Assembly: GCF_042433515.1 (NCBI RefSeq)
Contig: NZ_JBHLVH010000006.1
Coordinates: 11,037 to 75,036 of the forward strand
Source of the DNA: Kytococcus schroeteri
GTDB taxonomy: Bacteria; Actinomycetota; Actinomycetes; Actinomycetales; Dermatophilaceae
DNA: 64,000 nucleotides
Reading direction: 5' to 3'
Shown here: in pieces, positions 1 to 7,930 of the stretch
Position numbering within the stretch: position 1 is the stretch's first letter
Layout of the letters: each line of letters opens with the position of its first letter
Made by a program: the position numbers and the translations under genes
Notes under the pieces: generated by a model
The model's database searches: none
What the model was told of the DNA's origin: nothing
What the model saw: the letters and a program-made list of their open reading frames with translations, nothing else

Positions 1-417
1 CCCTTGGCGTGGCCCGACCAGCGGTCGGCGGCGGAGGCGGTGGGGGTGGGCACGGCATCGAGGGTAGGCGGGGCGGGTGGCAGGCCGAGGGGGCGCCCCG
101 GGCACCGTCTTCGACCACTTCTCGCCGTCGTACTTCGTGTACTGGGCCAGGAAGAGCGACTCCTCGCCCTGGGTGGGCACGTCGCGGGCCGTGGTCTGCA
201 GCTCCAGGGTCAGTGCGGCATCGGTCACGGTGACCCCCTGACCGGTGGGCTCGTGCGACCAGTACTCGCGCGCGTCGATGGTGCCGATGCGCACGGCCAG
301 CTGGTGGCCCTTCGCGAGCGTCCACTCGACGTCCCGCAGGTCCACGGCGTGCCGGCCACCGTCCGCGGCCAGGCCACGGCCACGGCCTGGGCGAGGCGGG
401 TGGGTGTTCATCCACAT
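1..417 (-). pseudogene. C-terminal fragment of an X-Pro dipeptidyl-peptidase/CocE-like hydrolase (truncated)
   Basis: An open minus-strand frame runs off the left edge. It contains VEWTLAKGHQLAVRIGTIDA and then EYWSHEPTGQ, the style of the C-terminal beta-sandwich domain of S15/CocE-type serine peptidases, where GHxLxVRxGT is typical. No N-terminal alpha/beta-hydrolase domain exists: the frame is closed by a TAG just before an ATG at 417, and the region upstream is the promoter of the divergent HNH gene. Near position 90 the reading seems to slip, because a different frame gives a more natural linker ending RWSGHAKG. I read it as a decayed gene end. The family assignment rests on one short domain and is tentative. 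Confidence 0.4.
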
Positions 418-431
418 GTTCTACATAGGGG

Positions 432-461
432 TTGTCTTTGTTGAGATGTGTGTACTAGTAT
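432..461 (+). promoter_or_regulatory. Promoter of the DUF222/HNH gene
   Basis: TTGTCT at 432-437 and TAGTAT at 456-461 are separated by 18 bases, in a locally AT-richer stretch. Transcription would start near 468, leaving a leader of about 40 bases that contains the ribosome binding site. Confidence 0.5.
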
Positions 462-508
462 TGCTGGTGACGGAGGGGACGACCGACGACACCGGGAGGG
501 GGTGCGAG

Positions 509-2098
509 ATGGCCGCCGTCACGCACGATGCAGCGCCACCGGCACCACCGCCCCCGGCGGGTCCGGTCAGCACCGGCCCGCCGGATGGCGCAACTCCGGG
601 GAGCGGGGCACTGGGCCGGGCCCACGACGCGGTAGCACGCGCTCACGAGGCGGCGGACGCGCTGATCCGGGCCGTGGCCTCGCTCGGCGAGGCGGCCTCC
701 ACGCTCGGCCCCCAAGAGCTCGAGTGGCTGGTGGAGCAGACGCAGGCCCTGGCCAACCGGCACGACCGCGTGCGCTCCCGCGCGCTCGACGTGGTGCGAC
801 GGACCCGGGAGGCGGGTCGCGCCGGCCACGACGACGACGCGCAGTTCACCGCCGGACGCACCCGCACGGACCGACGGTCGGCCTCCGAGGACGAGCGACT
901 CGCCCGCGCCCTGGGCAACCACGCGCCCGCCGAGCCCGAGGACGTCGACACGGGTGAGCCGAACGGGCCGGGCAGCGCGGGCAGCGGCGACCGTGGCGAA
1001 GGGGCCGGACGGCGCCAGTCCCCCACTGCCGACGCCTGGGACGCGGGCCGCATCACGCGCCAGCAGGCGCGCATCATCACCAGCGCGCTGGAGGACCTGC
1101 CCGAGGACGTGACGCCCGAGGAGCGGCTCCGGATCGAGACGAGGCTGGTGCGCAAGGCGCAACGGATGTCACCGGGCCAACTGCGGCGTGAGGCCCGGCG
1201 CTGCCTGCAGGAGCTGGACCGAACCGCTGCCGAGGTGGACGCCCACCACGACGCGGTGGTGCGCTCGGAGGAGGAGGCCGCCTGGGAGGCCGCGAGCTTC
1301 TGGATGGTCGACCGCGGGGACGGCACGAGCTACGGCCAGTTCGTGCTGCCCACGCTGCAGGCGCGCATGCTCGGCAAGGCCCTGCAGGCCGCCACCGCGC
1401 CGCGACGACTGGCCCACCAGCAGCGCCAGCAGTCAGCGACCCGGGGCGCGGCGGACGACGCGGGCACGGGGCCGCTCGAGGGCGAGCCCGGACTCCCCGA
1501 GCCGGCCGGCGACGAGCTCACGGGCACAGCCTGGAGGGACCAGCAGATCGACTGGTCCCACGAGCGGGGCAAGGCGTTCGCCGAGCTGATCGACCACCTG
1601 CCGACCGACCACCTGGGGTCGAAGATCAACGCGATCCTGCTGGTGACCACCGACCTCGAGACCCTGCGAGGCGAGACCGACCGGACCGGCATCACCGACA
1701 CCGGAGACGACGTCTCGGCCGGGCAGGTGCGGCGGCTCGCGAGCAATGCCGGGATCATCCCGGTGGTCATGGGCGGCGAGTCGCTGCCTCTCGACCTGGG
1801 GCGCCAGTCGCGCTCCTTCACCGACGGCCAGCGGGCAGCGTTGGCCACGCGGTACCGCGAGTGCGCCGCGGAGGACTGCGATCGACCGTTCTCCTGGTGC
1901 GAGATCCATCATGACCAGCCGTGGGCACCAGTGCGGGGGCCGGGCGGCGAGGTACTCGACCCCGGCGGCGGGGCGACCGACCTGACCAACGGGATCCCGC
2001 TGTGCGGGCGACACCACCGACGACTCAGTGACCCGACCGTGCGCCACGTGGTGCACCGGGCACCCGACGGCACTGCCGTGGTGGGGTTCCGACCATGA
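509..2098 (+). CDS. DUF222 domain / HNH endonuclease family protein
   Basis: Predicted 529-residue protein. The long alpha-helical DUF222 region occupies roughly residues 40-400. A C-terminal HNH nuclease motif follows at about 450-505: a Cys pair (RECAAEDC), then CEIHHDQPW, then NGIPLCGRHH, which supplies the metal-binding Cys/His set. The start at 509 is chosen because GGGAGGGGG lies 8-16 bases upstream; longer in-frame starts would overlap the promoter. Proteins of this family occur in many copies per actinobacterial genome, are related to mycobacterial 13E12 repeats, and are suspected mobile or selfish nucleases of unknown target. A second family member sits at the right edge of the window. 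Decayed gene fragments on both sides suggest an insertion-prone locus. Confidence 0.85.
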   Translation: MAAVTHDAAPPAPPPPAGPVSTGPPDGATPGSGALGRAHDAVARAHEAADALIRAVASLGEAASTLGPQELEWLVEQTQALANRHDRVRSRALDVVRRTREAGRAGHDDDAQFTAGRTRTDRRSASEDERLARALGNHAPAEPEDVDTGEPNGPGSAGSGDRGEGAGRRQSPTADAWDAGRITRQQARIITSALEDLPEDVTPEERLRIETRLVRKAQRMSPGQLRREARRCLQELDRTAAEVDAHHDAVVRSEEEAAWEAASFWMVDRGDGTSYGQFVLPTLQARMLGKALQAATAPRRLAHQQRQQSATRGAADDAGTGPLEGEPGLPEPAGDELTGTAWRDQQIDWSHERGKAFAELIDHLPTDHLGSKINAILLVTTDLETLRGETDRTGITDTGDDVSAGQVRRLASNAGIIPVVMGGESLPLDLGRQSRSFTDGQRAALATRYRECAAEDCDRPFSWCEIHHDQPWAPVRGPGGEVLDPGGGATDLTNGIPLCGRHHRRLSDPTVRHVVHRAPDGTAVVGFRP

Positions 2099-2130
2099 GG
2101 GCTCCCATTCGCCCGCACCACACGCCCACT

Positions 2131-2194
2131 GGGGCCGTGGGGCCGTGGGGCCGTGGGGCCGTGGGGCCGTGGGGCCGTGGGGCCGTGGGGCCGT
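2131..2194 (+). repeat. Eight tandem copies of GGGGCCGT
   Basis: The octamer GGGGCCGT is repeated eight times without error directly downstream of the HNH gene and before the small membrane protein gene. An exact short-unit array of this size is prone to slippage and should vary between strains. Confidence 0.95.
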
Positions 2195-2225
2195 GGGCAC
2201 AGCCTGCCCGACCGGCCCCGCTGCG

Positions 2226-2231
2226 TACTCT
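2226..2231 (+). promoter_or_regulatory. -10 hexamer TACTCT, leaderless promoter
   Basis: The hexamer ends six bases before the ATG at 2238. There is no Shine-Dalgarno sequence, so the transcript should begin at or next to the start codon. Confidence 0.5.
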
Positions 2232-2237
2232 GGGCCG

Positions 2238-2519
2238 ATGATCGAGCCGCCGGAGTTCCAGGGCGATGCGCCTCGCCAGACGCCCGCCCAGCGCCGCCAG
2301 AAGCGGGTGGCTGGCGCCAGCATCGCGGGGCTGGTGGTGTTCCTGCTCGCATTCTGGGTGCTGGGGCACACCTGGCCGTCCCCCACCAGCCCGGAGGGAT
2401 GGGGGTCCTTCCTCGTGTGCGTCGGCCTGGGGGCCATGGCCTTTGGCGCCGGACTCGCCCTGCGGGACCCCGACGAGGTGCGCCGCGAGGACGACGACCC
2501 GGAGCGCGGCATCGTCTGA
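2238..2519 (+). CDS. Small membrane protein with two predicted transmembrane helices
   Basis: A 93-residue protein. A charged N-terminus (about residues 1-30, ending in QRRQKR) is followed by two hydrophobic helices at about 33-52 and 62-80, then an acidic tail rich in Asp, Glu and Arg. The topology fits a small two-pass inner-membrane protein with both ends in the cytoplasm. The start is fixed by the leaderless promoter just upstream. No family name was recognised. It lies between an octamer repeat and a proA remnant and is probably transcribed alone. Confidence 0.7.
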   Translation: MIEPPEFQGDAPRQTPAQRRQKRVAGASIAGLVVFLLAFWVLGHTWPSPTSPEGWGSFLVCVGLGAMAFGAGLALRDPDEVRREDDDPERGIV

Positions 2520-2559
2520 CCTGCCCACGGCCCGACCTGTCCGCACGTCATCGCGGCGG

Positions 2560-2925
2560 CTGGCCCTGTCGCTGCTGGTGCACCGCGGCGCCGCGGCGGC
2601 CACGCTGCCCGGCATCATGGCCGCCCTGGCCGACGCCGGGGTCACCGTGCACGGCGACGAGGCGGTGCGCGGCTACGCCGAGGCGGCCGGCGCCACGTGA
2701 GTGCCGGTCACCGACGACCGGGCCGCGGCACGGCGCTTCACCGCCGAGGTGGACGCGGCCGCCGTGCTGGTGAACGCCTCCACCCGGTTCACCGACGGCG
2801 GCGAGTTCGGGTTCGGGGCGGAGATCGGCATCTCCACGCAGAAGCTGCACGCACGCGGGCCGATGGCGCTGCCGGAGCTGACCACCACCAAGTGGGTCGT
2901 GGAGGGCGACGGCCAGGTGCGCTGA
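2560..2925 (+). pseudogene. proA: Remnant of proA (gamma-glutamyl phosphate reductase), C-terminal part
   Basis: One reading frame, interrupted by TGA at 2698-2700, carries two pieces of ProA. The first (LLVHRGAAAATLPG, then ALADAGVTVHGDEA) matches the region after the catalytic cysteine. The second runs from VTDDRAAARRF through VLVNASTRFTDG and FGFGAEIGISTQKLHARGP to the normal C-terminus. The stretch that should join them (several dozen residues) is missing and the N-terminal half is absent. This is an internally deleted, N-terminally truncated fragment. A functional proA is presumably elsewhere, since the enzyme is needed for proline synthesis. Confidence 0.85.
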
Positions 2926-2960
2926 GCCGGCGCGCCCCGGGTCGGCGCACACGCCATCGG

Positions 2961-3016
2961 GCCGGGCGCGTTCCCGTCCGCCGCGTCGCGTCGCGGTCTT
3001 CGGGAACGCACCCGGC
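2961..3016. terminator. Terminator-like inverted repeat between convergent genes
   Basis: GCCGGGCGCGTTCCCG (2961-2976) pairs with CGGGAACGCACCCGGC (3001-3016) with one mismatch. The 24-base loop holds a smaller GC-rich inverted repeat. It could serve the formamidase gene on the minus strand. Confidence 0.55.
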
Positions 3017-3036
3017 CCGTGGTGCCGGTGCCGGCC

Positions 3037-4290
3037 TCAGGCCAGCGAGGCCCGCGGGGCGCCGATGCCCGGGTCGATCTTCGGCACGTCCCCGGCGCCG
3101 GGCCGGATGTCGATGTCGAAGATCTCCGTGGGCAGGTAGACCGTGGCGCACGCGTTGGGGATGTCCACCACGCCCGAGAAGCGGCCCTCGATCGGCGCGG
3201 CACCCAGCAGCAGGTAGGCCTGCTCCTTGGACCAGCCGAAGGTGCTCAGGTAGTCGATGGCGTGCAGGCAGGCCCGCTGGTAGGCCAGGTGCGAGTCGAG
3301 GTACCGCTGCTCGCCGTCCAGCGTCACCGAGGTGCCCGAGAAGCTGAGCCACTGGCTGTAGCGCGGCTCCACGTTGCCCGGCATGAAGATCGCGTTCTCG
3401 GTGACCCCGTACTTCTCCATGCCGCCGGGGATGACGTCCACGTGGAAGTCGATGAAGCCACCCATCTCGATGCCGCCGCAGAAGGTGATCTCGCCGTCGC
3501 CCTGGCTGAAGTGCAGGTCGCCCACGGAGAAGTTCGCGCCGTCCACGAACACCGGGTAGAACACGCGCGTGCCCTTGGACAGGTTCTTGATGTCCTGGTT
3601 TCCGCCGTTCTCACGCGGCGGGGCGGTGCGGGCGGCCTCGCCGGCCACGCGGTCGTAGTCTCCCTGCGGAACACCACCGAGGATGGCGTCCTTCGGCTGC
3701 GGCGGCAGGGCCAGCGGCGGCACGCGCTCGGGGTCGGTGGCGATCAGCGCGGCCTCGCGGGTGTTCCACTTCCCCAGCAGCTCCGCGGAGGGCGCGGTGC
3801 CCATGAGACCCGGGTGGATGATGCCGGTGAAGCTCACGCCCGGCACGTGGCGGGACGTGGCGGTCTGGCCGGTGAAGTCCCACACGGCCTTGTACGCGTC
3901 CGGGAACTCGTCGGTAAGGAAGGAGCCACCGTTCTTCTTGGCGAAGATGCCGGTGTAGCCCCAGCCCTGGCCGGCCAGCGGGCCCTCCTCCTGCGGGATC
4001 GGGCCCACGTCGAGGATGTCGACCACCAGCAGGTCACCGGGCTTGGCGCCCTCCACCCGGAACGGGCCGGAGAGGGTGTGCACCTTGTCCAGCGGCGCGT
4101 CGCGGATGTCCTCGGCGGAGTCGTCGTTCTTCATGAACCCGTCGAACCACTCGCGGCAGTCCACGCGGAACGTGTCGCCCGGCTTGACGGTGGCCACCGG
4201 CGGGATCTCGGGGTGCCACCGGTTGTGGCCCAGCTTCTCCTGCTCGGTGAAGGACTTGGCGGAGTCCAGCGGGAAGATGTTCTTCGGCAT
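3037..4290 (-). CDS. fmdA: Acetamidase/formamidase family protein (FmdA-like)
   Basis: A 417-residue protein, close to the usual length of the FmdA/AmdA family. It hydrolyses formamide or short aliphatic amides to the acid and ammonia in the cytoplasm. Recognisable family stretches are HNRWHPEIPP near the N-terminus, GDTFRVDCREWFDG, PGDLLVVDILDVGP, the segment HPGLMGTAPS in mid-protein, and GDGEITFCGGIEMGG toward the C-terminus. The start is the ATG at 4290, preceded by GGAAGGAG with good spacing; the frame is open further upstream but has no better site. It lies 56 bases downstream of a zinc-ribbon FmdB gene on the same strand, the standard formamidase gene pair. The exact amide substrate cannot be read from sequence. 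Confidence 0.92.
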   Translation of the reverse strand: MPKNIFPLDSAKSFTEQEKLGHNRWHPEIPPVATVKPGDTFRVDCREWFDGFMKNDDSAEDIRDAPLDKVHTLSGPFRVEGAKPGDLLVVDILDVGPIPQEEGPLAGQGWGYTGIFAKKNGGSFLTDEFPDAYKAVWDFTGQTATSRHVPGVSFTGIIHPGLMGTAPSAELLGKWNTREAALIATDPERVPPLALPPQPKDAILGGVPQGDYDRVAGEAARTAPPRENGGNQDIKNLSKGTRVFYPVFVDGANFSVGDLHFSQGDGEITFCGGIEMGGFIDFHVDVIPGGMEKYGVTENAIFMPGNVEPRYSQWLSFSGTSVTLDGEQRYLDSHLAYQRACLHAIDYLSTFGWSKEQAYLLLGAAPIEGRFSGVVDIPNACATVYLPTEIFDIDIRPGAGDVPKIDPGIGAPRASLA

Positions 4291-4346
4291 CACGTGCTCC
4301 TTCCGGGGGCCGCCCCGGACCTCCCGGAGCGGTGGCGTGGGGGTGC

Positions 4347-4634
4347 TCAGGGGCGAGGCAGCTTGGCGTGCCGCGGGTCGCGGCTCACCGGGGTGGCGCG
4401 GCGGTTTCCCGCGCCGGGCACGGCATCGACCACCTGGGGGGCGTGCGCGGTGGCCTCGGTGGACTCGATGAGGCGCGCCCGCGGGTCGTTGCCGCGGCCG
4501 ATGCGGGGCGAGGAGATGAGCCGGCGCGCGGCGGCCCCGCAGGTGGGGCAGGCGATGGGCTCGTCGGCGCGGGCGAGCGGCACCTGCACCTCGCCCTCGT
4601 GGGCGGCCTCGCAACGGACGGCGTACAACGGCAC
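4347..4634 (-). CDS. fmdB: FmdB family zinc-ribbon protein, partner of the formamidase
   Basis: A 95-residue protein starting at a GTG that follows GGAGG by six bases. The opening PLYAVRC and the later CPTCGAAARR form the FmdB zinc ribbon, although the first knuckle keeps only one cysteine (with a nearby His), so the metal site may be incomplete. The second half is basic and low in complexity. FmdB proteins are encoded next to formamidases and are thought to regulate or help mature them. Here it is the first gene of a two-gene unit with fmdA. A longer upstream start is possible but would add an unconserved Arg/Pro-rich extension. Confidence 0.8.
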   Translation of the reverse strand: MPLYAVRCEAAHEGEVQVPLARADEPIACPTCGAAARRLISSPRIGRGNDPRARLIESTEATAHAPQVVDAVPGAGNRRATPVSRDPRHAKLPRP

Positions 4635-4868
4635 CTCGGCCTCCTGACGATGGGGCGTGGCTCGGTCGGGCGGGACCCGGGGCCGCCGGGTGGACGGCCG
4701 TGCCCCGAACCTATGCGCCCCGACGCATCCCAGCAAGGGGTGGGGCGAGGTCGGTCCGGGTGAGGGCGTGCGGGCCCGGCGTGGCAGCACCGGGACGCGG
4801 TTCCGGGTCAGGACCCCGCCCCAGGTCAGGACCCCCGCCAACCCGGCCAGCCCCCCCCGCGCGGCGGC
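4635..4868. other. Intergenic region upstream of the fmdB-fmdA unit
   Basis: No gene is visible. The stretch must hold the fmdB promoter, and a short direct repeat (GGTCAGGACCCC) occurs twice near 4807-4836. No clear terminator was found for the gene to its right. Confidence 0.4.
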
Positions 4869-6887
4869 TCAGTCCACGCGGGGGTAGCTGCCCACCAGGT
4901 GGAAGAACACCGCGTCGTCCCGCAGGTCGGCGAGCGCCGCGGCCACCGGCTCCTCATCCGAGTGCCCGTCCACCTCCAGGTAGAACACGTACTGCCACAG
5001 CGCACCCCGCATCGGGCGCGACTCCAGCCGCGTCATCGACACCCCGTGCCGGGCCAGCGGCTCCAGCATCGCCATGAGGGCACCGTCCCGGTCGGTGCGC
5101 GGCGGGGCCACCACCAGGCTCGTGCGGTCCCGGCCGCTCGGCGGCGGCGAGCTGTGCCCCAGCACCAGGAAGCGCGTCGTGTTCTCCGGGTCGTCCTCCA
5201 CCCCGGAGCGCAGCACGTCGAGCCCGTACAGCTCCGCCGCCCCCTCGGGCCCCAGCGCCGCCACGCCGGTGACGCCCTGCGCGGCCAGCTCGGCCACCAG
5301 GCGCGCCGCCTCGGCGTTGCTGCTCACCGGCATCCGCTCCACGCCGGGCAGGTGGCGGGTCAGGTACTCCTGGCACTGCGCGAGCGCCTGGGCGTGCGCG
5401 TACACCCGGCGCACCCCCTCCACCGGGCCGCGGCCCATCAGGTGGTGCACGATCCGCAGGCTCACCTCCCCCACGGCCTGCAGCGGGCTGCGCGAGAGCA
5501 GGTCCAGCGCCCGCCCCACGGCACCCTCGGTGGAGTTCTCCACCGGCACCACGGCGTAGTCGGCCTGCCGTGCCTCCACCTCGCGCAGCACCTCCTCGAG
5601 GCTGGCCGCCGCCACCGTGTGCGCCGCACCGCCGAAGTGCCGCACCGCCGCCTGCTCGGTGAACGTGCCCGCCGGCCCCAGGTAGGCCACGGTCAGCGGC
5701 CGCTCCAGCGCCAGGCACTCGCTCATCACCTCGCGGAACACGCGGCGCACCGCGTCGTCCGGCAGCGGGCCGGGATTGCGCTCCACCAGGCGGCGCAGCA
5801 CCTGGGCCTCCCGCTCGGGCCGGTAGGCCGCGCCGGTGCCCTTGAGCGTGCCGATGGCGCGGGCCTGCGCCGCCCGCTCGTTCACCAGGCGCAGCACCTC
5901 GCGGTCGATGCGGTCGATCTCGGCCCGGTGCGGGGCCAGGCGGGCGGCCAGCTCGTCGTCGTCGGCGGCCGGGCCGGTGGGCTCGTCGGGCCCGCCGGCG
6001 CGCAGGCTCTTGGCAGCCTGCAGCAGCTCGCGGCTCTCGGCCAGGAACGCCTCGGAGTGGCCCGCGAAGTACTCACGGACGGCCTCGAACTCGGCCAGGA
6101 AGCCCTCCCGGTCGCCGGCGCGGAGGCGTTCCACCACCTCGCCGAGGGTGGTGTGGAAGTGCTGCAGCAGCTCGAGGTTCGCCTCGCTGGCGGTGATGAT
6201 GTCGTGGTACAGCCCGGCGTCCTGGGCGAAGAGGCGCGCCACCATCATCAGCTCGGTGCGGTAGATGGGGCTGCTCAGGGCCAGCAGCGTCTCCAGGTCG
6301 GCCCCCTCGCGGCGCAGGTCCGCGCCGTACGCGAAGGTCACGGTGTGCCGCAGCGCCTGGATGACGCCCATGAGCCGGTCGTGCTCGGCGGCGTCCACGG
6401 TCTCCACGCGGCACCCCCAGCCGGCGATGCGGTCCAGCAGCCAGGCCACGTCGCCGCGGCCCGGGGAGTGCACCACCACCTCGCCGGCGGGTGAGGCGAC
6501 GTCCGGCCCGAACATGGGGTGCAGGCCCGCCACCGGCCCGGGGTGGGTGTCCAGCATCGCGGCCACGGCGGGGGCCTTCACGGACGTGAGGTCGGCCAGC
6601 ACCGCGTCGGGGCGCAGCGGGGGCAGCGCCGCGACGACCTCCGGGGTGACCCGGATGGGCACCGCCACGAGCACGAGGTCGGCGGCGGCCAGCGCGGCGG
6701 CGTCCGCGGCGGGGTCACCGGTGTGGGAGGCCGCGGGCAGGCCGTCGGACCCGGGGCGGGAGGGCGCCGCGGGGTCGATGACGTGCACCAGGTCGCCCTC
6801 GCCGCGGAACCACTCCACGAAGCGGGAGCCCAGCGCACCGGCCCCTCCCACGACGACGATGCGACGGACGGTCTGCGACGGCTCCAT
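4869..6887 (-). CDS. Trifunctional prephenate dehydrogenase-chorismate mutase-prephenate dehydratase fusion
   Basis: A 672-residue protein joining three enzymes of Phe/Tyr synthesis. Residues 8-295 are prephenate dehydrogenase: NAD motif VVGGAGALGSRF, HPMFGP at about 123-128, and QALRH with the catalytic His at about 181. The wording is close to E. coli TyrA, including LLALSSPIYRTEL. Residues 308-395 are an AroQ-type chorismate mutase (RAEIDRIDREVLRLVNER and the Lys/Arg active-site positions). Residues 398-575 are prephenate dehydratase (YLGPAGTFTEQAA, PVENSTEGAVG, catalytic TRF in NTTRF at about 569-573). Residues 588-672 are the ACT regulatory domain with ESRP at about 622, which binds Phe. 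All active-site motifs look intact. The start follows a TAGACT hexamer with no SD. It stands alone, not in an operon. Confidence 0.93.
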   Translation of the reverse strand: MEPSQTVRRIVVVGGAGALGSRFVEWFRGEGDLVHVIDPAAPSRPGSDGLPAASHTGDPAADAAALAAADLVLVAVPIRVTPEVVAALPPLRPDAVLADLTSVKAPAVAAMLDTHPGPVAGLHPMFGPDVASPAGEVVVHSPGRGDVAWLLDRIAGWGCRVETVDAAEHDRLMGVIQALRHTVTFAYGADLRREGADLETLLALSSPIYRTELMMVARLFAQDAGLYHDIITASEANLELLQHFHTTLGEVVERLRAGDREGFLAEFEAVREYFAGHSEAFLAESRELLQAAKSLRAGGPDEPTGPAADDDELAARLAPHRAEIDRIDREVLRLVNERAAQARAIGTLKGTGAAYRPEREAQVLRRLVERNPGPLPDDAVRRVFREVMSECLALERPLTVAYLGPAGTFTEQAAVRHFGGAAHTVAAASLEEVLREVEARQADYAVVPVENSTEGAVGRALDLLSRSPLQAVGEVSLRIVHHLMGRGPVEGVRRVYAHAQALAQCQEYLTRHLPGVERMPVSSNAEAARLVAELAAQGVTGVAALGPEGAAELYGLDVLRSGVEDDPENTTRFLVLGHSSPPPSGRDRTSLVVAPPRTDRDGALMAMLEPLARHGVSMTRLESRPMRGALWQYVFYLEVDGHSDEEPVAAALADLRDDAVFFHLVGSYPRVD

Positions 6888-6895
6888 GCGCCAGA

Positions 6896-6901
6896 AGTCT
6901 A
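6896..6901 (-). promoter_or_regulatory. -10 hexamer TAGACT, leaderless promoter
   Basis: The hexamer reads on the minus strand and ends eight bases before the ATG of the aromatic fusion gene, which lacks a Shine-Dalgarno sequence. Confidence 0.45.
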
Positions 6902-6976
6902 GGAGGGACGCGGCGTCACCCCCTCGCGCGCATGGGGCGCCCCGCCTCAGGGCGACTCACGTGGGGCCGCCCCGCC

Positions 6977-7930
6977 TCAGGCCGGCTCGTCCTCCAGCGC
7001 CACGTCCAGCCACCGGGCGGAATGGGTCAGCGCCCCGGAGCTCAGCACGTCCGCGCCGGCCTCGGCGAGCGCCCGCGCCGCACCACCGGGCGCCACGCCG
7101 CCGGAGACCTCCACCACCGGCCGCAGCCCGGCACCGCGGAGCAGCGCCACGGCATCGCGCACCCGGGCGGGGCCCATGTTGTCCAGGAGCACCACGTCCA
7201 CCACGGGGCGCCGCCCGGCCTCGGCGCGGGCCCGGTCGAACGCGGCCAGTTCCCCGAGCTGCTCGAGGGTGTCCACCTCCACCTCGACGCGCACCATGTG
7301 GCCCGGCGCCTCCGGACCCTCGGCGAGCCGCTCCAGCACCGCCGTCACACCGCCGGCCAGGGCGACGTGGTTGTCCTTCACCATCACCGCATCGTGCAGG
7401 CCGAGACGGTGGTTGGCCCCACCGCCGTGGCGCACCGCACGCTTCTGGGCGGCGCGCAGGCCGGGCACGGTCTTGCGTGTGTCCACCACCCGGGCGCCGG
7501 TGCCGGCCACCTCGTCCACGAGGCGGGCGGTGGCCGTGGCCACCCCGCTGAGCAGGCCGAGGAAGTTCAGCGCCACGCGCTCCCCGGTGACGATGCCGCG
7601 CGTGGGCCCGGTGACACGCGCCAGTGGGGTGCCGGCGGGCACACGGTCGCCGTCGGCGGCCAGCGGCTCGACCACGAGGCGGGGATCGACCTGCTCGAAG
7701 GCGGCGGCCACGAAGTCCAGCCCGGAGACGACGCCGGCCTCGCGGGCCACCACGACCGCCGCGCCGGTGGCGTCGTCCGGGACGGTGGCGCGGGCGGTGA
7801 CGTCTCCGCCGGTGCCGAGGTCCTCGGCGAGGGCGGCGGCCACGAGGGCGTCGACGTCGGCCGGGCGCGGGGCGCGAACGGTCACAGCGGGTGTCGAGAG
7901 TGTGGACGATGGCGTGGCGTGCGTGGTCAT
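6977..7930 (-). CDS. nadC: Nicotinate-nucleotide pyrophosphorylase (carboxylating), quinolinate phosphoribosyltransferase
   Basis: A 317-residue cytoplasmic enzyme making nicotinate mononucleotide from quinolinate and PRPP, the third step of de novo NAD synthesis. Family motifs are EDLGTGGDVT near residue 35, DTRKTVPGLR followed by a basic segment and GGGANHRLGL, MVKDNH, and the C-terminal VEVSGGV. Its ATG overlaps the nadB stop (ATGA), and CAGGAG lies seven bases upstream, so it is translated from the nadABC message. It is the last gene of the operon. Length and motifs are normal. Confidence 0.96.
   Translation of the reverse strand: MTTHATPSSTLSTPAVTVRAPRPADVDALVAAALAEDLGTGGDVTARATVPDDATGAAVVVAREAGVVSGLDFVAAAFEQVDPRLVVEPLAADGDRVPAGTPLARVTGPTRGIVTGERVALNFLGLLSGVATATARLVDEVAGTGARVVDTRKTVPGLRAAQKRAVRHGGGANHRLGLHDAVMVKDNHVALAGGVTAVLERLAEGPEAPGHMVRVEVEVDTLEQLGELAAFDRARAEAGRRPVVDVVLLDNMGPARVRDAVALLRGAGLRPVVEVSGGVAPGGAARALAEAGADVLSSGALTHSARWLDVALEDEPA

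Noticed and set aside
3019..4647. A 542-codon open frame on the plus strand opposite the formamidase genes
   Set aside because: It mirrors the third-position G/C bias of the real minus-strand gene, has no recognisable domain, and the minus strand shows clear FmdA motifs. The same applies to long antisense frames over sdhA, the DUF4011 gene and pepN.
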